DNA from: JAQBXX01 sp963925015 | GTDB lineage: Bacteria; Pseudomonadota; Gammaproteobacteria; SURF-13 | Length of the DNA: 50,734 nt | NCBI GenBank assembly: GCA_963925015.1 | Contig: CAWUTX010000015.1 | Coordinates: forward strand, 1 to 50,734 | Direction: 5' to 3' | In this document: positions 41,766 through 50,291 of the stretch, piece by piece | How positions within the stretch are numbered: the stretch's first letter is position 1 | Layout of the letters: each line of letters opens with the position of its first letter | The notes under the pieces: model-generated | What the model was told of the DNA's origin: nothing | What the model saw: only the letters and a program-made list of their open reading frames with translations | The model's database searches: none | Program-made: the position numbers and the translations under genes

Positions 41766-42893
41766 TTACGCCAATAACTTTTCCAGTGTGCGTTCATAGA
41801 TGGCGCTCAGTGCGTCCAGTTCGTTAATCTTCACGCGCTCGTTGAGTTTATGGATGCTCGCGTTGACCGGGCCGAGTTCCAGCACCTGTGCGCCGGTGGG
41901 GGCGATGAAGCGCCCGTCCGAGGTGCCGCCGGTGGTTGAAATGTCGGTGTCGATACCTGCGATTTCCTTGATCGCCTTACGCGCGGCGTCGACCAGCTCG
42001 CCTTTGGGGGTGAGAAACGGCTGGCCGGACAGGCGCCAGTCGAGGTCGTAGCGCAGCGTGTGTTTGTCCAGTATCGCATGCACGCGCTGCTTTATTTTTT
42101 CCGGTGTGAGTTCGGTGGAAAAACGGAAATTGAATACGACTTCAAGATCGCCCGGAATCACGTTATCCGCGCCGGTGCCGGCATGGATGTTGGAAATCTG
42201 AAACGTGGTAGCCGGGAAAAACTCGTTGCCCTGATCCCATTGCGCGGCGCACAGTTCGGCGAGTGCAGGCGAAGATAAGTGCACCGGATTGGCGGCGAGA
42301 TGGGGATAGGCGACGTGGCCCTGCGTGCCGTGCACGGTGAGTTTGCCGGTGAGTGAGCCGCGCCGGCCGTTTTTTACGGTATCGCCGACGGTGTTTACGC
42401 ACGTCGGCTCGCCGATCAAACACCAGGTGATTTTTTCGTTGCGCGCCTCCAGATGTTCGATCACCTTTACTGTGCCGTCTATGCTGGGGCCTTCTTCGTC
42501 GCTGGTGATGAGAAACGCGATTGAGCCGGGATGCCCGGGATGTTGTGCCACGAAACGCTCTACTGCAGTCACCATCGCTGCAATTCCGCTCTTCATGTCC
42601 GCCGCACCACGCCCATACAGATAACCGTCGCGCAACGTCGGCGTGAAGGGGTCGGAGTGCCATTGATTGAGCGGGCCGGTGGGCACAACGTCGGTGTGCC
42701 CGGCGAAGGCAAACAGCGGTGCCTTGTTGCCGCGCCGCGCCCACAGATTGTCCACCGCGCCGAAGCGTAAGTGCTCGACCTTGAAACCGAGCGGCGCCAG
42801 GCGTTTGGCAATCAACGCCTGACAGCCTGCGTCGTCAGGCGTGAGTGAGCGGCGCGAGATGAGGTCTTCTAGTAAATCGAGTGTATTGGACAT
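41766..42893 (-). CDS. dapE: Succinyl-diaminopimelate desuccinylase
   Basis: The 375-residue M20-family enzyme hydrolyses N-succinyl-LL-diaminopimelate. Metal ligands appear as His66 and Asp68 in AGHTDVVPTG, Asp99 in GRGAADMKSG and Glu133-Glu134 in SDEEGPS; the C-terminal His is in NASIHKLNERV. It lies 5 bp downstream of the YffB-like gene and shares the strand with dapD and dapC, so several steps of the succinylase branch of lysine synthesis are clustered. Confidence 0.97.
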   Translation of the reverse strand: MSNTLDLLEDLISRRSLTPDDAGCQALIAKRLAPLGFKVEHLRFGAVDNLWARRGNKAPLFAFAGHTDVVPTGPLNQWHSDPFTPTLRDGYLYGRGAADMKSGIAAMVTAVERFVAQHPGHPGSIAFLITSDEEGPSIDGTVKVIEHLEARNEKITWCLIGEPTCVNTVGDTVKNGRRGSLTGKLTVHGTQGHVAYPHLAANPVHLSSPALAELCAAQWDQGNEFFPATTFQISNIHAGTGADNVIPGDLEVVFNFRFSTELTPEKIKQRVHAILDKHTLRYDLDWRLSGQPFLTPKGELVDAARKAIKEIAGIDTDISTTGGTSDGRFIAPTGAQVLELGPVNASIHKLNERVKINELDALSAIYERTLEKLLA

Positions 42894-42898
42894 TATGT

Positions 42899-43246
42899 TT
42901 ATTTAACCAAGAGACGTTGATAATCCGCTTCGGTAAAGCCGGCGTGATATTTCCTCCCCGCCACCAGCACCGGACGCTTGATGACGGCAGGATAACCCAG
43001 CATCAGGGCCTTGGCCTTTTTCTCGGTGAGGGCGGTCTTGTCCTTGTCCGGGAGTTTGCGCCACGTCATGCCGCTCTTGTTGAGCAGTGTTTCCCAGCCC
43101 AGTTTGTCGATCAAGGTTTGCAAGGTGGCGACGTCGAAGCCGTCCTTGCGGAAATCGTGAAATTTATAGTCCACGTCTCGTTGCTCCAACCAGGCGCGTG
43201 CCTTTTTTACTGTGGAACAATTTGTGATGCCATAAAGCACAGTCAT
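42899..43246 (-). CDS. ArsC/Spx-family protein, YffB-like
   Basis: The 115-residue thioredoxin-fold protein starts MTVLYGITNCSTVKKARAWL and contains GWETLLNKSGMTWRKLPDKD and KRPVLVAGRKYHAGF, close to E. coli YffB. It has a single cysteine in the N-terminal motif (NCSTVKKA), so it is not a classic arsenate reductase. YffB binds glutathione in Pseudomonas; the role is not settled. The yffB-dapE adjacency is also found in E. coli. Confidence 0.92.
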   Translation of the reverse strand: MTVLYGITNCSTVKKARAWLEQRDVDYKFHDFRKDGFDVATLQTLIDKLGWETLLNKSGMTWRKLPDKDKTALTEKKAKALMLGYPAVIKRPVLVAGRKYHAGFTEADYQRLLVK

Positions 43247-43291
43247 ATCACCCCCATCCCAACCTTCCCCCGTCGAGGGCGAAGGGGGCGG
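43247..43291. repeat. GC-rich hairpin between dapD and the YffB-like gene
   Basis: CCCCCGTCG (43268-43276) pairs with CGAAGGGGG (43281-43289) with one mismatch, forming a 9-bp stem. The preceding ACCCCCATCCCAACC resembles the ACCCCCACCCTG block of the four-copy repeat, so it may be a related REP-like unit. Confidence 0.5.
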
Positions 43292-44113
43292 CTAAATGTC
43301 CCGCAACAATTCATTGATGCCGACCTTACTGCGTGTCTTTTCATCGACCTGCTTCACGATCACTGCGCAGTACAAGCTGTAGCTGCCGTCCTTGGCGGGC
43401 AGATTGCCAGATACCACCACGGAACCTGCCGGGATGCGGCCGTAGCTGACTTCGCCCGTCATGCGGTTGAATATCTTTGTGCTCTGGCCGATGTACACGC
43501 CCATCGAGATCACCGCGCCTTCTTCCACAATCACGCCCTCGACGACCTCCGAGCGCGCACCGATGAAGCAGTTGTCCTCGATGATCGTCGGGCCGGCCTG
43601 CACCGGCTCCAGCACGCCGCCGATGCCGACGCCGCCGGAGAGATGTACGTTTTTGCCTATCTGCGCGCATGAACCGACGGTGGCCCAGGTGTCCACCATG
43701 GTGCCGGAATCGACGTAGGCGCCGATGTTGACGTATGACGGCATCAGCACCACGCCGGGTGCGATGTAGGAGCCCTTGCGCGCCATCGCGGGCGGCACCA
43801 CGCGCACGCCGCTTTGCTTGAAGCGCGCCGCGTCGTAGCTGCTGAATTTGCCCGGCACCTTGTCATAGTAGGCGCTGTAGGCGCCCTTGATGAACTGGTT
43901 TTCCTCGATGCGAAACGACAGCAGCACCGCTTTTTTCACCCACTGATTGACCACCCATGCGCCGCCGGTTTTTTGCGCGACGCGCAGCGTGCCAGCGTCG
44001 AGCTGGTCGAGGGTGGCGTACACGGCCTCCTTGAGGCGCGCATCCGCATTTTGCGGCGTGATCTCCGCGCGCCGCTCAAAACCTTGTTCGATGATGTCCT
44101 GCATGTTGCTCAT
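43292..44113 (-). CDS. dapD: Tetrahydrodipicolinate N-succinyltransferase
   Basis: This 273-residue enzyme succinylates tetrahydrodipicolinate, opening the succinylase branch to meso-diaminopimelate. The left-handed beta-helix is visible as hexapeptide repeats from about residue 100 (GSYIAPGVVLMPSYVNIGAY; GVGIGGVLEP; EDNCFIGARSEVVEGVIVEE). Length equals the family norm of about 274. Repeat copy E separates it from dapC. Confidence 0.97.
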   Translation of the reverse strand: MSNMQDIIEQGFERRAEITPQNADARLKEAVYATLDQLDAGTLRVAQKTGGAWVVNQWVKKAVLLSFRIEENQFIKGAYSAYYDKVPGKFSSYDAARFKQSGVRVVPPAMARKGSYIAPGVVLMPSYVNIGAYVDSGTMVDTWATVGSCAQIGKNVHLSGGVGIGGVLEPVQAGPTIIEDNCFIGARSEVVEGVIVEEGAVISMGVYIGQSTKIFNRMTGEVSYGRIPAGSVVVSGNLPAKDGSYSLYCAVIVKQVDEKTRSKVGINELLRDI

Positions 44114-44135
44114 GTTATTTTGTTCTCCACATTAA

Positions 44136-44276
44136 GGGCACCTCTAAAAATGCGTCTTTTGCTCCAATACTGCGTTACAGCTTGTCTCCGCTGCTCACAT
44201 ACTAACGTGTATGCTGCGCTGCTCGCCTGCGCTGCGCCTTGTCTTGAAGCAAAATCTATCATTTTTAGAAGCACCC
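44136..44276. repeat. 140-bp palindromic repeat family 2, copy E
   Basis: The element runs from GGGCACCTCTAAAAATGCG to ATTTTTAGAAGCACCC, with imperfect inverted ends and a shared interior (CAGCTTGTCTCCGCTGCTCA; CGCCTGCGCTGCGCCTTGTC). It is nearly identical to copy F at 49359. It fills the dapD-dapC gap. Confidence 0.9.
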
Positions 44277-44281
44277 TGAAA

Positions 44282-45478
44282 TTACAGATTACGCATAAAA
44301 TCGCGGATGCGTTGCGCGGCCTCGATACATTCCTCTTTTTCGGCCACCAGCGCAATACGCACGTAGTTTTGCCCCGGATTAACGCCGTGCGCCTTGCGTG
44401 ACAGAAAACCTCCCGGCAGTACTGTGACGTTGTGGCGTGCATAGAGTTCGCGCGTGAACTCCTGGTCATCGATAGGCGTGGGAAGCCAGAGACAGAAGCC
44501 GCCTGCTGGTTGCGGCACCTCGATGACCGGCGCCAGCACGTCAATCACCGCGGCAAATTTTTTGCGATACTGTTTGCGGTTTTCCCTGACGTGTTTTTCA
44601 TCGCGCCACGCCTTTACGCTCGCGGCCTGTATGTAAAGCGGCATGGCGCAGCCGTGATAGGTGCGATAGAGCAGGAATTTTTCGATGATGCGCGCGTCGC
44701 CCGCGACAAACCCGGAGCGCATGCCCGGCACGCTGGAACGCTTGGACAGGCTGTGAAAGACCACGCAGCGCCGGTAATCATCACGCCCCATGCGGGCGGC
44801 GACCTCCAGCAGGCCCGGCGGCGGCTGATCTTCGTTGTCATAAATTTCCGAGTAACACTCGTCGGCGGCGATGACAAAGTCATATTTGTCGGCGAGATGA
44901 ATCAACTGCTCCAGTGCGGCGTGGTCCAGCACCGCGCCGGTGGGATTGCCCGGCGAGCAGATGTATACCATCTGGCAGCGTTTCCAGGCCGATTCCGGTA
45001 CCGCATCGAAGCGGGGAGCCAGGCCGGTCTGCGGCGTCAGGTTCAGGAACCTTGGCTGCGCGCCAGCCAGCAGCGCCGCGCCTTCATAAATCTGGTAAAA
45101 CGGATTCGGCATCAGCACCAACGGCTTCGACTGGCGGTCGACGACGCACTGGGCGATGGCGAACAACGCCTCGCGTGTGCCGTTCACCGGCAGGACGTGG
45201 CGCTCGGCATCAATGCTTTTCGGATTCAGATGAAAGCGCTTCACCAGCCAGTCCGTAATCGCCTCGCGTAGTTCCGCTGTGCCGCGCGTGGTGGGGTAGC
45301 TCGACAGTCCACCCAGATGCGCGCGTATCTCCTCGGCGATAAACGCCGGCGGCTTGTGTTTCGGCTCGCCGATGGACATCACGATGGGCGTTATGTCGCG
45401 CGGCGGGCTGACACCGGCCTTGAGCTGATTCAGACGCTCAAAGGGATAGGGCAGGAGTGTTGAGAGGTCGGGATTCAT
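44282..45478 (-). CDS. dapC: Succinyldiaminopimelate transaminase
   Basis: The 398-residue class I aminotransferase is assigned DapC by sequence and by its dap neighbours. The PLP lysine is Lys246 in HSLSKRSSVPGMRSGF; SPGNPTGAVLDHAALEQLIH and NGTREALFAIAQ are also typical. Start MNPDLSTLLPYPFERLNQLK at ATG 45478; upstream in-frame codons to 45550 add non-homologous residues. A short divergent gap separates it from the EamA gene at 45533. Aminotransferase specificity is inferred. Confidence 0.93.
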   Translation of the reverse strand: MNPDLSTLLPYPFERLNQLKAGVSPPRDITPIVMSIGEPKHKPPAFIAEEIRAHLGGLSSYPTTRGTAELREAITDWLVKRFHLNPKSIDAERHVLPVNGTREALFAIAQCVVDRQSKPLVLMPNPFYQIYEGAALLAGAQPRFLNLTPQTGLAPRFDAVPESAWKRCQMVYICSPGNPTGAVLDHAALEQLIHLADKYDFVIAADECYSEIYDNEDQPPPGLLEVAARMGRDDYRRCVVFHSLSKRSSVPGMRSGFVAGDARIIEKFLLYRTYHGCAMPLYIQAASVKAWRDEKHVRENRKQYRKKFAAVIDVLAPVIEVPQPAGGFCLWLPTPIDDQEFTRELYARHNVTVLPGGFLSRKAHGVNPGQNYVRIALVAEKEECIEAAQRIRDFMRNL

Positions 45479-45532
45479 GGAGGGCGTTGAAATGAGTGCG
45501 GCTGTGCGTTCACTGTAGTATAAAGTTTTATC

Positions 45533-46411
45533 GTGACGCCATCCAATCACAGATCATCCTGGCTGCCAGTCTCCGCGCTCCTGCTCGGCGCGACGCTATG
45601 GGGCGTGCTGTGGTATCCGCTGCGCCTGCTGGAGGAGCAGGGCCTGTCCGGGCTGTGGTTGACGCTGATTATCAATGCCGTCGCCTGCCTTGTGGGCCTG
45701 CCCTGGCTGTGGCAGAGACGCGCCGAACTCAAACGCCATCCCTGGCTGCTGCTCACGCTCGGTCTGGCCACGGGCCTTTGCAATACCACGTTCGTGCTGG
45801 CGGTAATTGACGGCAATATAGTCCGCGTGCTCCTTTTGTTCTATCTGTCACCGCTGTGGGCCTCGCTGCTGGGCTGGGGCGTGCTGGGTGAGCGCGTATC
45901 CACGCACACCTGGATACTGTTGGCCGTTGCCATGGCGGGCGCGTTCATCATGTTGTGGGACGCTACTGGCGGCGCATTCTGGCCGCACGGCCGCACCGAC
46001 CTGCTGGCCTTGCTGTCGGGCTTTACCTTCGCCCTGTCGAATGTGCTGATACGCAAGCTGCAACGCATTTCAGTGCCGGTGAAAACGATCTCATCGTGGG
46101 TCGGTGGGGTACTGGTGGCGGCGCTGTGGCTGCTGTTCAGCGCGCAACCGCTGCCACAGGCGTCATCCAGTGCACTGATTTACGCCATCGCGCTGGGTGC
46201 CTGCGGCATCACGGTAATGACTCTCGCGGTGCAATACGGCGTAACGCGCATGCCGGTGCAACGCTCGGCGGTGATTTTGCTGTTTGAGCTGGTCGTGGGC
46301 GCAGTGTCAGCTGCATGGCTGGTAGGCGAAATGGTGCAGATGCACGAATGGCTGGGCGGGGGGTTGATTATCGCCGCAGGCTACCTGTCAGTGCGTCTGA
46401 CGACCAGGTAA
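45533..46411 (+). CDS. EamA-family (DMT) transporter
   Basis: The 292-residue protein has ten hydrophobic helices in two EamA halves, with LLLGATLWGVLWYPLRLLEE at the N-terminus and RMPVQRSAVILLFELVVGAV near the end. It differs clearly from the EamA protein at 33518. Substrate unknown. GTG 45533 is the first codon of the frame that precedes the first helix. Divergent from dapC; a TATAAA at about 45518 could be part of its promoter. Confidence 0.88.
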   Translation: MTPSNHRSSWLPVSALLLGATLWGVLWYPLRLLEEQGLSGLWLTLIINAVACLVGLPWLWQRRAELKRHPWLLLTLGLATGLCNTTFVLAVIDGNIVRVLLLFYLSPLWASLLGWGVLGERVSTHTWILLAVAMAGAFIMLWDATGGAFWPHGRTDLLALLSGFTFALSNVLIRKLQRISVPVKTISSWVGGVLVAALWLLFSAQPLPQASSSALIYAIALGACGITVMTLAVQYGVTRMPVQRSAVILLFELVVGAVSAAWLVGEMVQMHEWLGGGLIIAAGYLSVRLTTR

Positions 46412-46414
46412 TTC

Positions 46415-46606
46415 TCATGCGCGCTGCTTTTTATCTATCAGCCGACGCTTCACTTCCTCGTGCGGGACGGTGCGGCCTTCGGCTACGGCCTTTAATCCCG
46501 CCTCGATCTTTTGCATCACGTACAGTTCGTACATGATGTCATCCCAAGAGGCTTGGTCGGGAAGATGTTCGATCAACTCTTTAGCGGCTTGCTTGGTTGT
46601 AGCTAT
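46415..46606 (-). CDS. Orphan antitoxin-like protein, start codon possibly decayed
   Basis: The minus strand encodes 63 codons: ATTKQAAKELIEHLPDQASW, then DDIMYELYVMQKIEAGLKAV and EEVKRRLIDKKQRA. This form (K-x2-E-L-I-E-x-L-P-D... W-D-D-I-M-Y-x-L-Y-V-x-Q-K-I-E-x-G-L ... V-x-H-E-E-V-K-R-R) resembles small antitoxins paired with RelE/ParE toxins (from memory). The codon at the expected start (46604-46606), 4 nt after a GAGGTG Shine-Dalgarno sequence, is ATA rather than ATG. The first conventional start is TTG at 46576. No toxin gene is adjacent: glnD lies upstream on the same strand and the EamA gene downstream. Confidence 0.6.
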   Translation of the reverse strand: MATTKQAAKELIEHLPDQASWDDIMYELYVMQKIEAGLKAVAEGRTVPHEEVKRRLIDKKQRA

Positions 46607-46617
46607 AAATCACCTCA

Positions 46618-46694
46618 TTAAAGATCGTCACGTTGCGAAGCTACGTGACGGAGCTACGAAGCATCCTGCCAGGCAGCTTACGCAGCCTGGCCTA
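46618..46694. repeat. Two tandem hairpins between the antitoxin-like ORF and glnD
   Basis: CGTCACGT and ACGTGACG form an 8-bp stem around 9 nt (about 46626-46650), and GCCAGGC and GCCTGGC form a 7-bp stem around 10 nt (about 46669-46692). GAAGCTACG-like words recur between them. One may be the glnD terminator, though T tracts are weak. Confidence 0.55.
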
Positions 46695-46704
46695 CAATAC
46701 TATT

Positions 46705-49353
46705 CTATTTATGTAAATCAATATAGCGCAGAATGGTTGTTTGCAGATGCGCTTGCTGATCGTTGTTCAGCGCTGTGTTTTCACGATTGGTGATGTAGAA
46801 AATATCTTCTGCGCGCGCGCCGAGGGTGGTGATCTTGGCGTTCTGCAGGCGCACGCCGCATTCCATGAAGGCGCGGCCCACAGAGGAGAGCAGGCCGGGC
46901 CGGTCTGCGCTGATGACTTCGAGTACTGTGCGCTGATTGCGTGCATCGTCGGTGTAGGTGATCCGGGTGGGCACATTGAAGTGCTTGATCTGGCTGCGCG
47001 TACGGCGTGAGACGGGGGTGATTGCGCCTTGCGCCAGCGTGTGTTCAATCGCGCTTACGATCTCCTGCATGCGCTGTGGCTGCGTCACCGGGGCGCCGGA
47101 CTCTTCCAGTACGTGGTAGGTGTCCAGGGTGTAGCCGTTCTGCGCCGTGATGATGCGCGCATCGACGATGGTCAGCGCCATCTGGTCGAGCGCGGCGGTG
47201 GTGAGTGCAAACAAACGATCCTGATCGCGCGTGTAGAGAAACAGTTCAGTGCCGCGTTGATCGTTGTGGCGTATCAGCAGCAGCGGGGCATCGGTCGCAC
47301 CTGTGCGCACCACGGCCTCGGTATGCCAGGCGATTTCGTCGGCCTCGTGGCGCAGAAAATAATCATCGCCGAGGTCGCGCCAGAAGTCAGTTGTCGCGTC
47401 TTCACTCACGGCCTGTGTGTGGAGTAAAGCACGCGCCTCGGCTTGCGTTGCGCGGATGCGTTCGGTCTGGTCGATGGGGTTTTCCAGCCCGCGCCGCAAT
47501 GCACCCGAGACAGCGCGGTAAAGCTCGCTCAGCAGTGCACCCTTCCAACTGTTCCAGAGCGTGGGATTGGTGGCGCGGATATCGGCCACCGTCAGCAGAT
47601 ACAGATAATCGAGATGGGCGCCGTCGCGAACTACGGACGCAAAGCGGGTGATCACTTCGGGGTCGTTGATGTCCTCGCGTTGCGCGGTACGTGACAACAC
47701 CAGATGATGCTGAACCAGCCACGCCACCACGCGCGCGTCGTATGCGCTCATGCCGTGGTGCAGACAGAACGTGAGCGCCTCATCGGCGCCGAGTGCGGAG
47801 TGGTCGCCGCCGCGTCCTTTGGCGATGTCGTGAAACAGGCCGGCGAGATACAGGATTTCGGGTTTCGGCAGGCGTTGGAAAATTTCGCTGCACAGAGGAA
47901 ATTCGTGAGCAAATTCCGGCAGTGAAAAGCGCCGCAAGTTACGCATCAGAAACAAGGTGTGTTCGTCCACAGTATAGACGTGAAACAAATCGTGCTGCAT
48001 CTGCCCTTCGATCTCGCCGAAGGCGGGAATATACGCCCCCAAAACACCATAACGGTGCATGCGCCGCAGTTCGTGCAGGATGCCTTGCGGCTGGCGCAGC
48101 AATTCTATGAGCAGCATGCGGCAACGCAGGTCGGCGCGGAACGCTGCGTCGATCAGATAGCGATGATCGCGGATCAGGCGGATGGTGGCGGCGCGCACGC
48201 CTTTGAGATTCGGCTGTTGTGCCAGCAGCAGGAAAATTTCCAGCATGGCAAACGGATAACGCTTGAAGACGTCCGGGTGTGTGGCCTCGATGACGTCGTT
48301 GCGTATCTGAAAGCGCTTGTTGAGCGGGATGGCTTCCTCGCTGTGATCGGCATAGAGAATACTCTCCTGAAAATGCTGCAACAGCATTTCGTTCAGGCGG
48401 CCGAGTTCCATCACGGTGCGGTAATAGAGCTTCATGAATTGTTCGACGGCGAGACGGTGTTCATCGGCGCGGTAACCGAACTGTTCGGCCAGTACGCGCT
48501 GATGGTCGAACAGCAAGCGGTCCTCACACCGTCCGGTGATAAGGTGGAGCGCAAAGCGGATGCGCCACAGAAATTCCCGGCCCTCGTTTAACAGGCCATA
48601 TTCGCTCTCCGTGAGAAACCCGTGCGCAACGAAATCGTGCAGATCGGTGGCGCCGAAGTGGCGCAACGTGATCCAGGCGATGGTCTGAATGTCGCGCAGA
48701 CCGCCGGGGCCATCCTTGATGTTGGGCTCCAGGTTGTAGGCGGTGTCGTGATATTTGTGATGACGCCGCGCCTGTTCGTCGTATTTGGCCTTGAAGAATT
48801 CCCGCAGCGGCCAGATTTTTTGCGGGCTAATGGCGTCACGCAGTTCTACGAACAAACGCGGCGGCCCCGCAAGCGAACGCGCCTCCATCAGATTGGTCAT
48901 GACGGTCACGTCCTGTGCGGCCTCATGCGCGCATTCCGCAACGGTGCGTACGCTGTGCGCGACGGCAAGGCCGGCATCCCACATCAACTGAATAAACTGT
49001 TCGATGCCGAGGCGGGTGAATGCCGCTGGCGCATAGTCAAGCAGAATGAGCAGGTCGATATCGGAACCGGGGTGCATCTCGCCGCGCCCGTAACCGCCGA
49101 CGGCAATCAGCCCGGTCGGCTCGGAGTCCGGCGGCATAAGGCTGCTCCAGGCGCGCAGTAACAACCGGTCGATGAACGCTGCGCGCGCATGCAGGAGGTG
49201 AACTACCGGGACGCCGGCATTAAAATTCTCGCGCAGTTTTTGATCCAGCCGTTTGAGCAGCGCGCGCAGTGAGGCAGGGGAGAGCTCAGCGCCAGCGAGG
49301 GTCTGCTCCATCTCAGCGTTGGTGAACAGTGTTTGCGCTGGGTGTGGATTCAT
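46705..49353 (-). CDS. glnD: Bifunctional uridylyltransferase/uridylyl-removing enzyme GlnD
   Basis: The 882-residue protein (E. coli 890) senses glutamine and adds or removes UMP on PII proteins. The nucleotidyltransferase motif is GGYGRGEMHPGSDIDLLILL, the HD domain is LAGLFHDIAKGRGGDHSALG, and two C-terminal ACT domains follow (DRLFALTTAALDQMALTIVD; TVLEVISADRPGLLSSVGRA). It starts at ATG 49353, just after repeat copy F. Neighbour map lies upstream on the same strand. Confidence 0.97.
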   Translation of the reverse strand: MNPHPAQTLFTNAEMEQTLAGAELSPASLRALLKRLDQKLRENFNAGVPVVHLLHARAAFIDRLLLRAWSSLMPPDSEPTGLIAVGGYGRGEMHPGSDIDLLILLDYAPAAFTRLGIEQFIQLMWDAGLAVAHSVRTVAECAHEAAQDVTVMTNLMEARSLAGPPRLFVELRDAISPQKIWPLREFFKAKYDEQARRHHKYHDTAYNLEPNIKDGPGGLRDIQTIAWITLRHFGATDLHDFVAHGFLTESEYGLLNEGREFLWRIRFALHLITGRCEDRLLFDHQRVLAEQFGYRADEHRLAVEQFMKLYYRTVMELGRLNEMLLQHFQESILYADHSEEAIPLNKRFQIRNDVIEATHPDVFKRYPFAMLEIFLLLAQQPNLKGVRAATIRLIRDHRYLIDAAFRADLRCRMLLIELLRQPQGILHELRRMHRYGVLGAYIPAFGEIEGQMQHDLFHVYTVDEHTLFLMRNLRRFSLPEFAHEFPLCSEIFQRLPKPEILYLAGLFHDIAKGRGGDHSALGADEALTFCLHHGMSAYDARVVAWLVQHHLVLSRTAQREDINDPEVITRFASVVRDGAHLDYLYLLTVADIRATNPTLWNSWKGALLSELYRAVSGALRRGLENPIDQTERIRATQAEARALLHTQAVSEDATTDFWRDLGDDYFLRHEADEIAWHTEAVVRTGATDAPLLLIRHNDQRGTELFLYTRDQDRLFALTTAALDQMALTIVDARIITAQNGYTLDTYHVLEESGAPVTQPQRMQEIVSAIEHTLAQGAITPVSRRTRSQIKHFNVPTRITYTDDARNQRTVLEVISADRPGLLSSVGRAFMECGVRLQNAKITTLGARAEDIFYITNRENTALNNDQQAHLQTTILRYIDLHK

Positions 49354-49358
49354 CTCTA

Positions 49359-49498
49359 GGGCACCTCTAAAAATGCGTCTTTTACTTCAATACTGCATTA
49401 CAGCTTGTCTCCGCTGCTCACACACTAACTCGTATGCCCGCTGCTCGCCTGCGCTGCGCCTTGTCTTGAAGCAAAATCCATCATTTTTCGAGGTGCCC
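49359..49498. repeat. 140-bp palindromic repeat family 2, copy F
   Basis: This second copy runs from GGGCACCTCTAAAAATGCG to CATTTTTCGAGGTGCCC. It shares most of its length with copy E, including CAGCTTGTCTCCGCTGCTCA. Its terminal inverted repeat is better preserved (GGGCACCTC against GAGGTGCCC). It lies between glnD and map. Confidence 0.9.
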
Positions 49499-49506
49499 TC
49501 TGCTGT

Positions 49507-50274
49507 TCAGAGATCGTCGCCCGGACGCCGGGTGAGCACCTCGAAGCCGGTGTCGGTGACGAGGACGGTGTGCTCCCATTGCGCCGAAAGACTGTGGTCT
49601 TTGGTGACTACGGTCCACTGATCCGGCAACAGCTTCACATGACGTTTGCCGGCGTTGATCATGGGCTCAATGGTGAAGGTCAGGCCCGGCTCCAGCATCA
49701 TGCCGGTGCCGGGGCTGCCGTAGTGCAGCACCTGCGGGTCTTCGTGAAACACGCGCCCGATGCCGTGACCGCAATATTCGCGCACCACCGAGCAGTGGTT
49801 TGCCTCAGCGTGGCTCTGGATGGCATGGCCGATGTCGCCCAGACGCACGCCGGGCTTCACCATTTCGATGCCGATGCACATGCCTTCGTAACTGATGCGT
49901 GTCACGCGCTTGGCAATCACCGACGGCTCACCGGCGAAAAACATCTTGCTGGTGTCGCCGTGGTACTCATCCTTGATGACGGTGATGTCGATGTTGACGA
50001 TGTCGCCGTCCTTCAATACGCGCTCGCCGGGTATGCCGTGGCACACCTGATGGTTTACCGAGGTGCAGATGGATTTGGGGAAGCCGTGGTAATTGAGCGG
50101 CGCGGGGGTCGCCTGCTGCACGTTGACGATATAGTCGTGGCAGATGCGATCAAGCTCGCCGGTGGTGATGCCGGGCCGCACGTGCGGGCGGATCATGTGC
50201 AGCACGTCGGCGGCGAGCCGGCCTGCGATGCGCATCTTTTCAATTTCGGCGGCGGTTTTGATGGTGACGGTCAT
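49507..50274 (-). CDS. map: Methionine aminopeptidase type I
   Basis: This 255-residue enzyme removes initiator methionine from nascent proteins. His79 and metal ligands Asp96, Asp107, His170, Glu203 and Glu234 correspond to E. coli H79, D97, D108, H171, E204 and E235. ATG 50274 gives MTVTIKTAAEIEKMRIAGRL; an upstream in-frame codon (50325) adds an unrelated cysteine-rich stretch. Divergent from rpsB, the usual arrangement. Confidence 0.97.
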   Translation of the reverse strand: MTVTIKTAAEIEKMRIAGRLAADVLHMIRPHVRPGITTGELDRICHDYIVNVQQATPAPLNYHGFPKSICTSVNHQVCHGIPGERVLKDGDIVNIDITVIKDEYHGDTSKMFFAGEPSVIAKRVTRISYEGMCIGIEMVKPGVRLGDIGHAIQSHAEANHCSVVREYCGHGIGRVFHEDPQVLHYGSPGTGMMLEPGLTFTIEPMINAGKRHVKLLPDQWTVVTKDHSLSAQWEHTVLVTDTGFEVLTRRPGDDL

Positions 50275-50291
50275 ATGGTTTCTGGTACAAT
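50264..50291 (+). promoter_or_regulatory. Candidate rpsB promoter
   Basis: GTGACG (50264-50269) and TACAAT (50286-50291) are spaced by 16 bp, placing transcription start near 50298. The resulting leader of about 125 nt contains a small hairpin (CTGGC-GAAT-GCCAG near 50355-50368). In gammaproteobacteria the rpsB leader is bound by S2 for autoregulation, so this leader may do the same (inference). The promoter overlaps the 5' end of map on the other strand. Confidence 0.5.

Noticed and set aside
42899..43246. Arsenate reductase ArsC assignment
   Set aside because: The sequence matches the YffB subgroup and is next to dapE; there are no arsenic resistance genes nearby.
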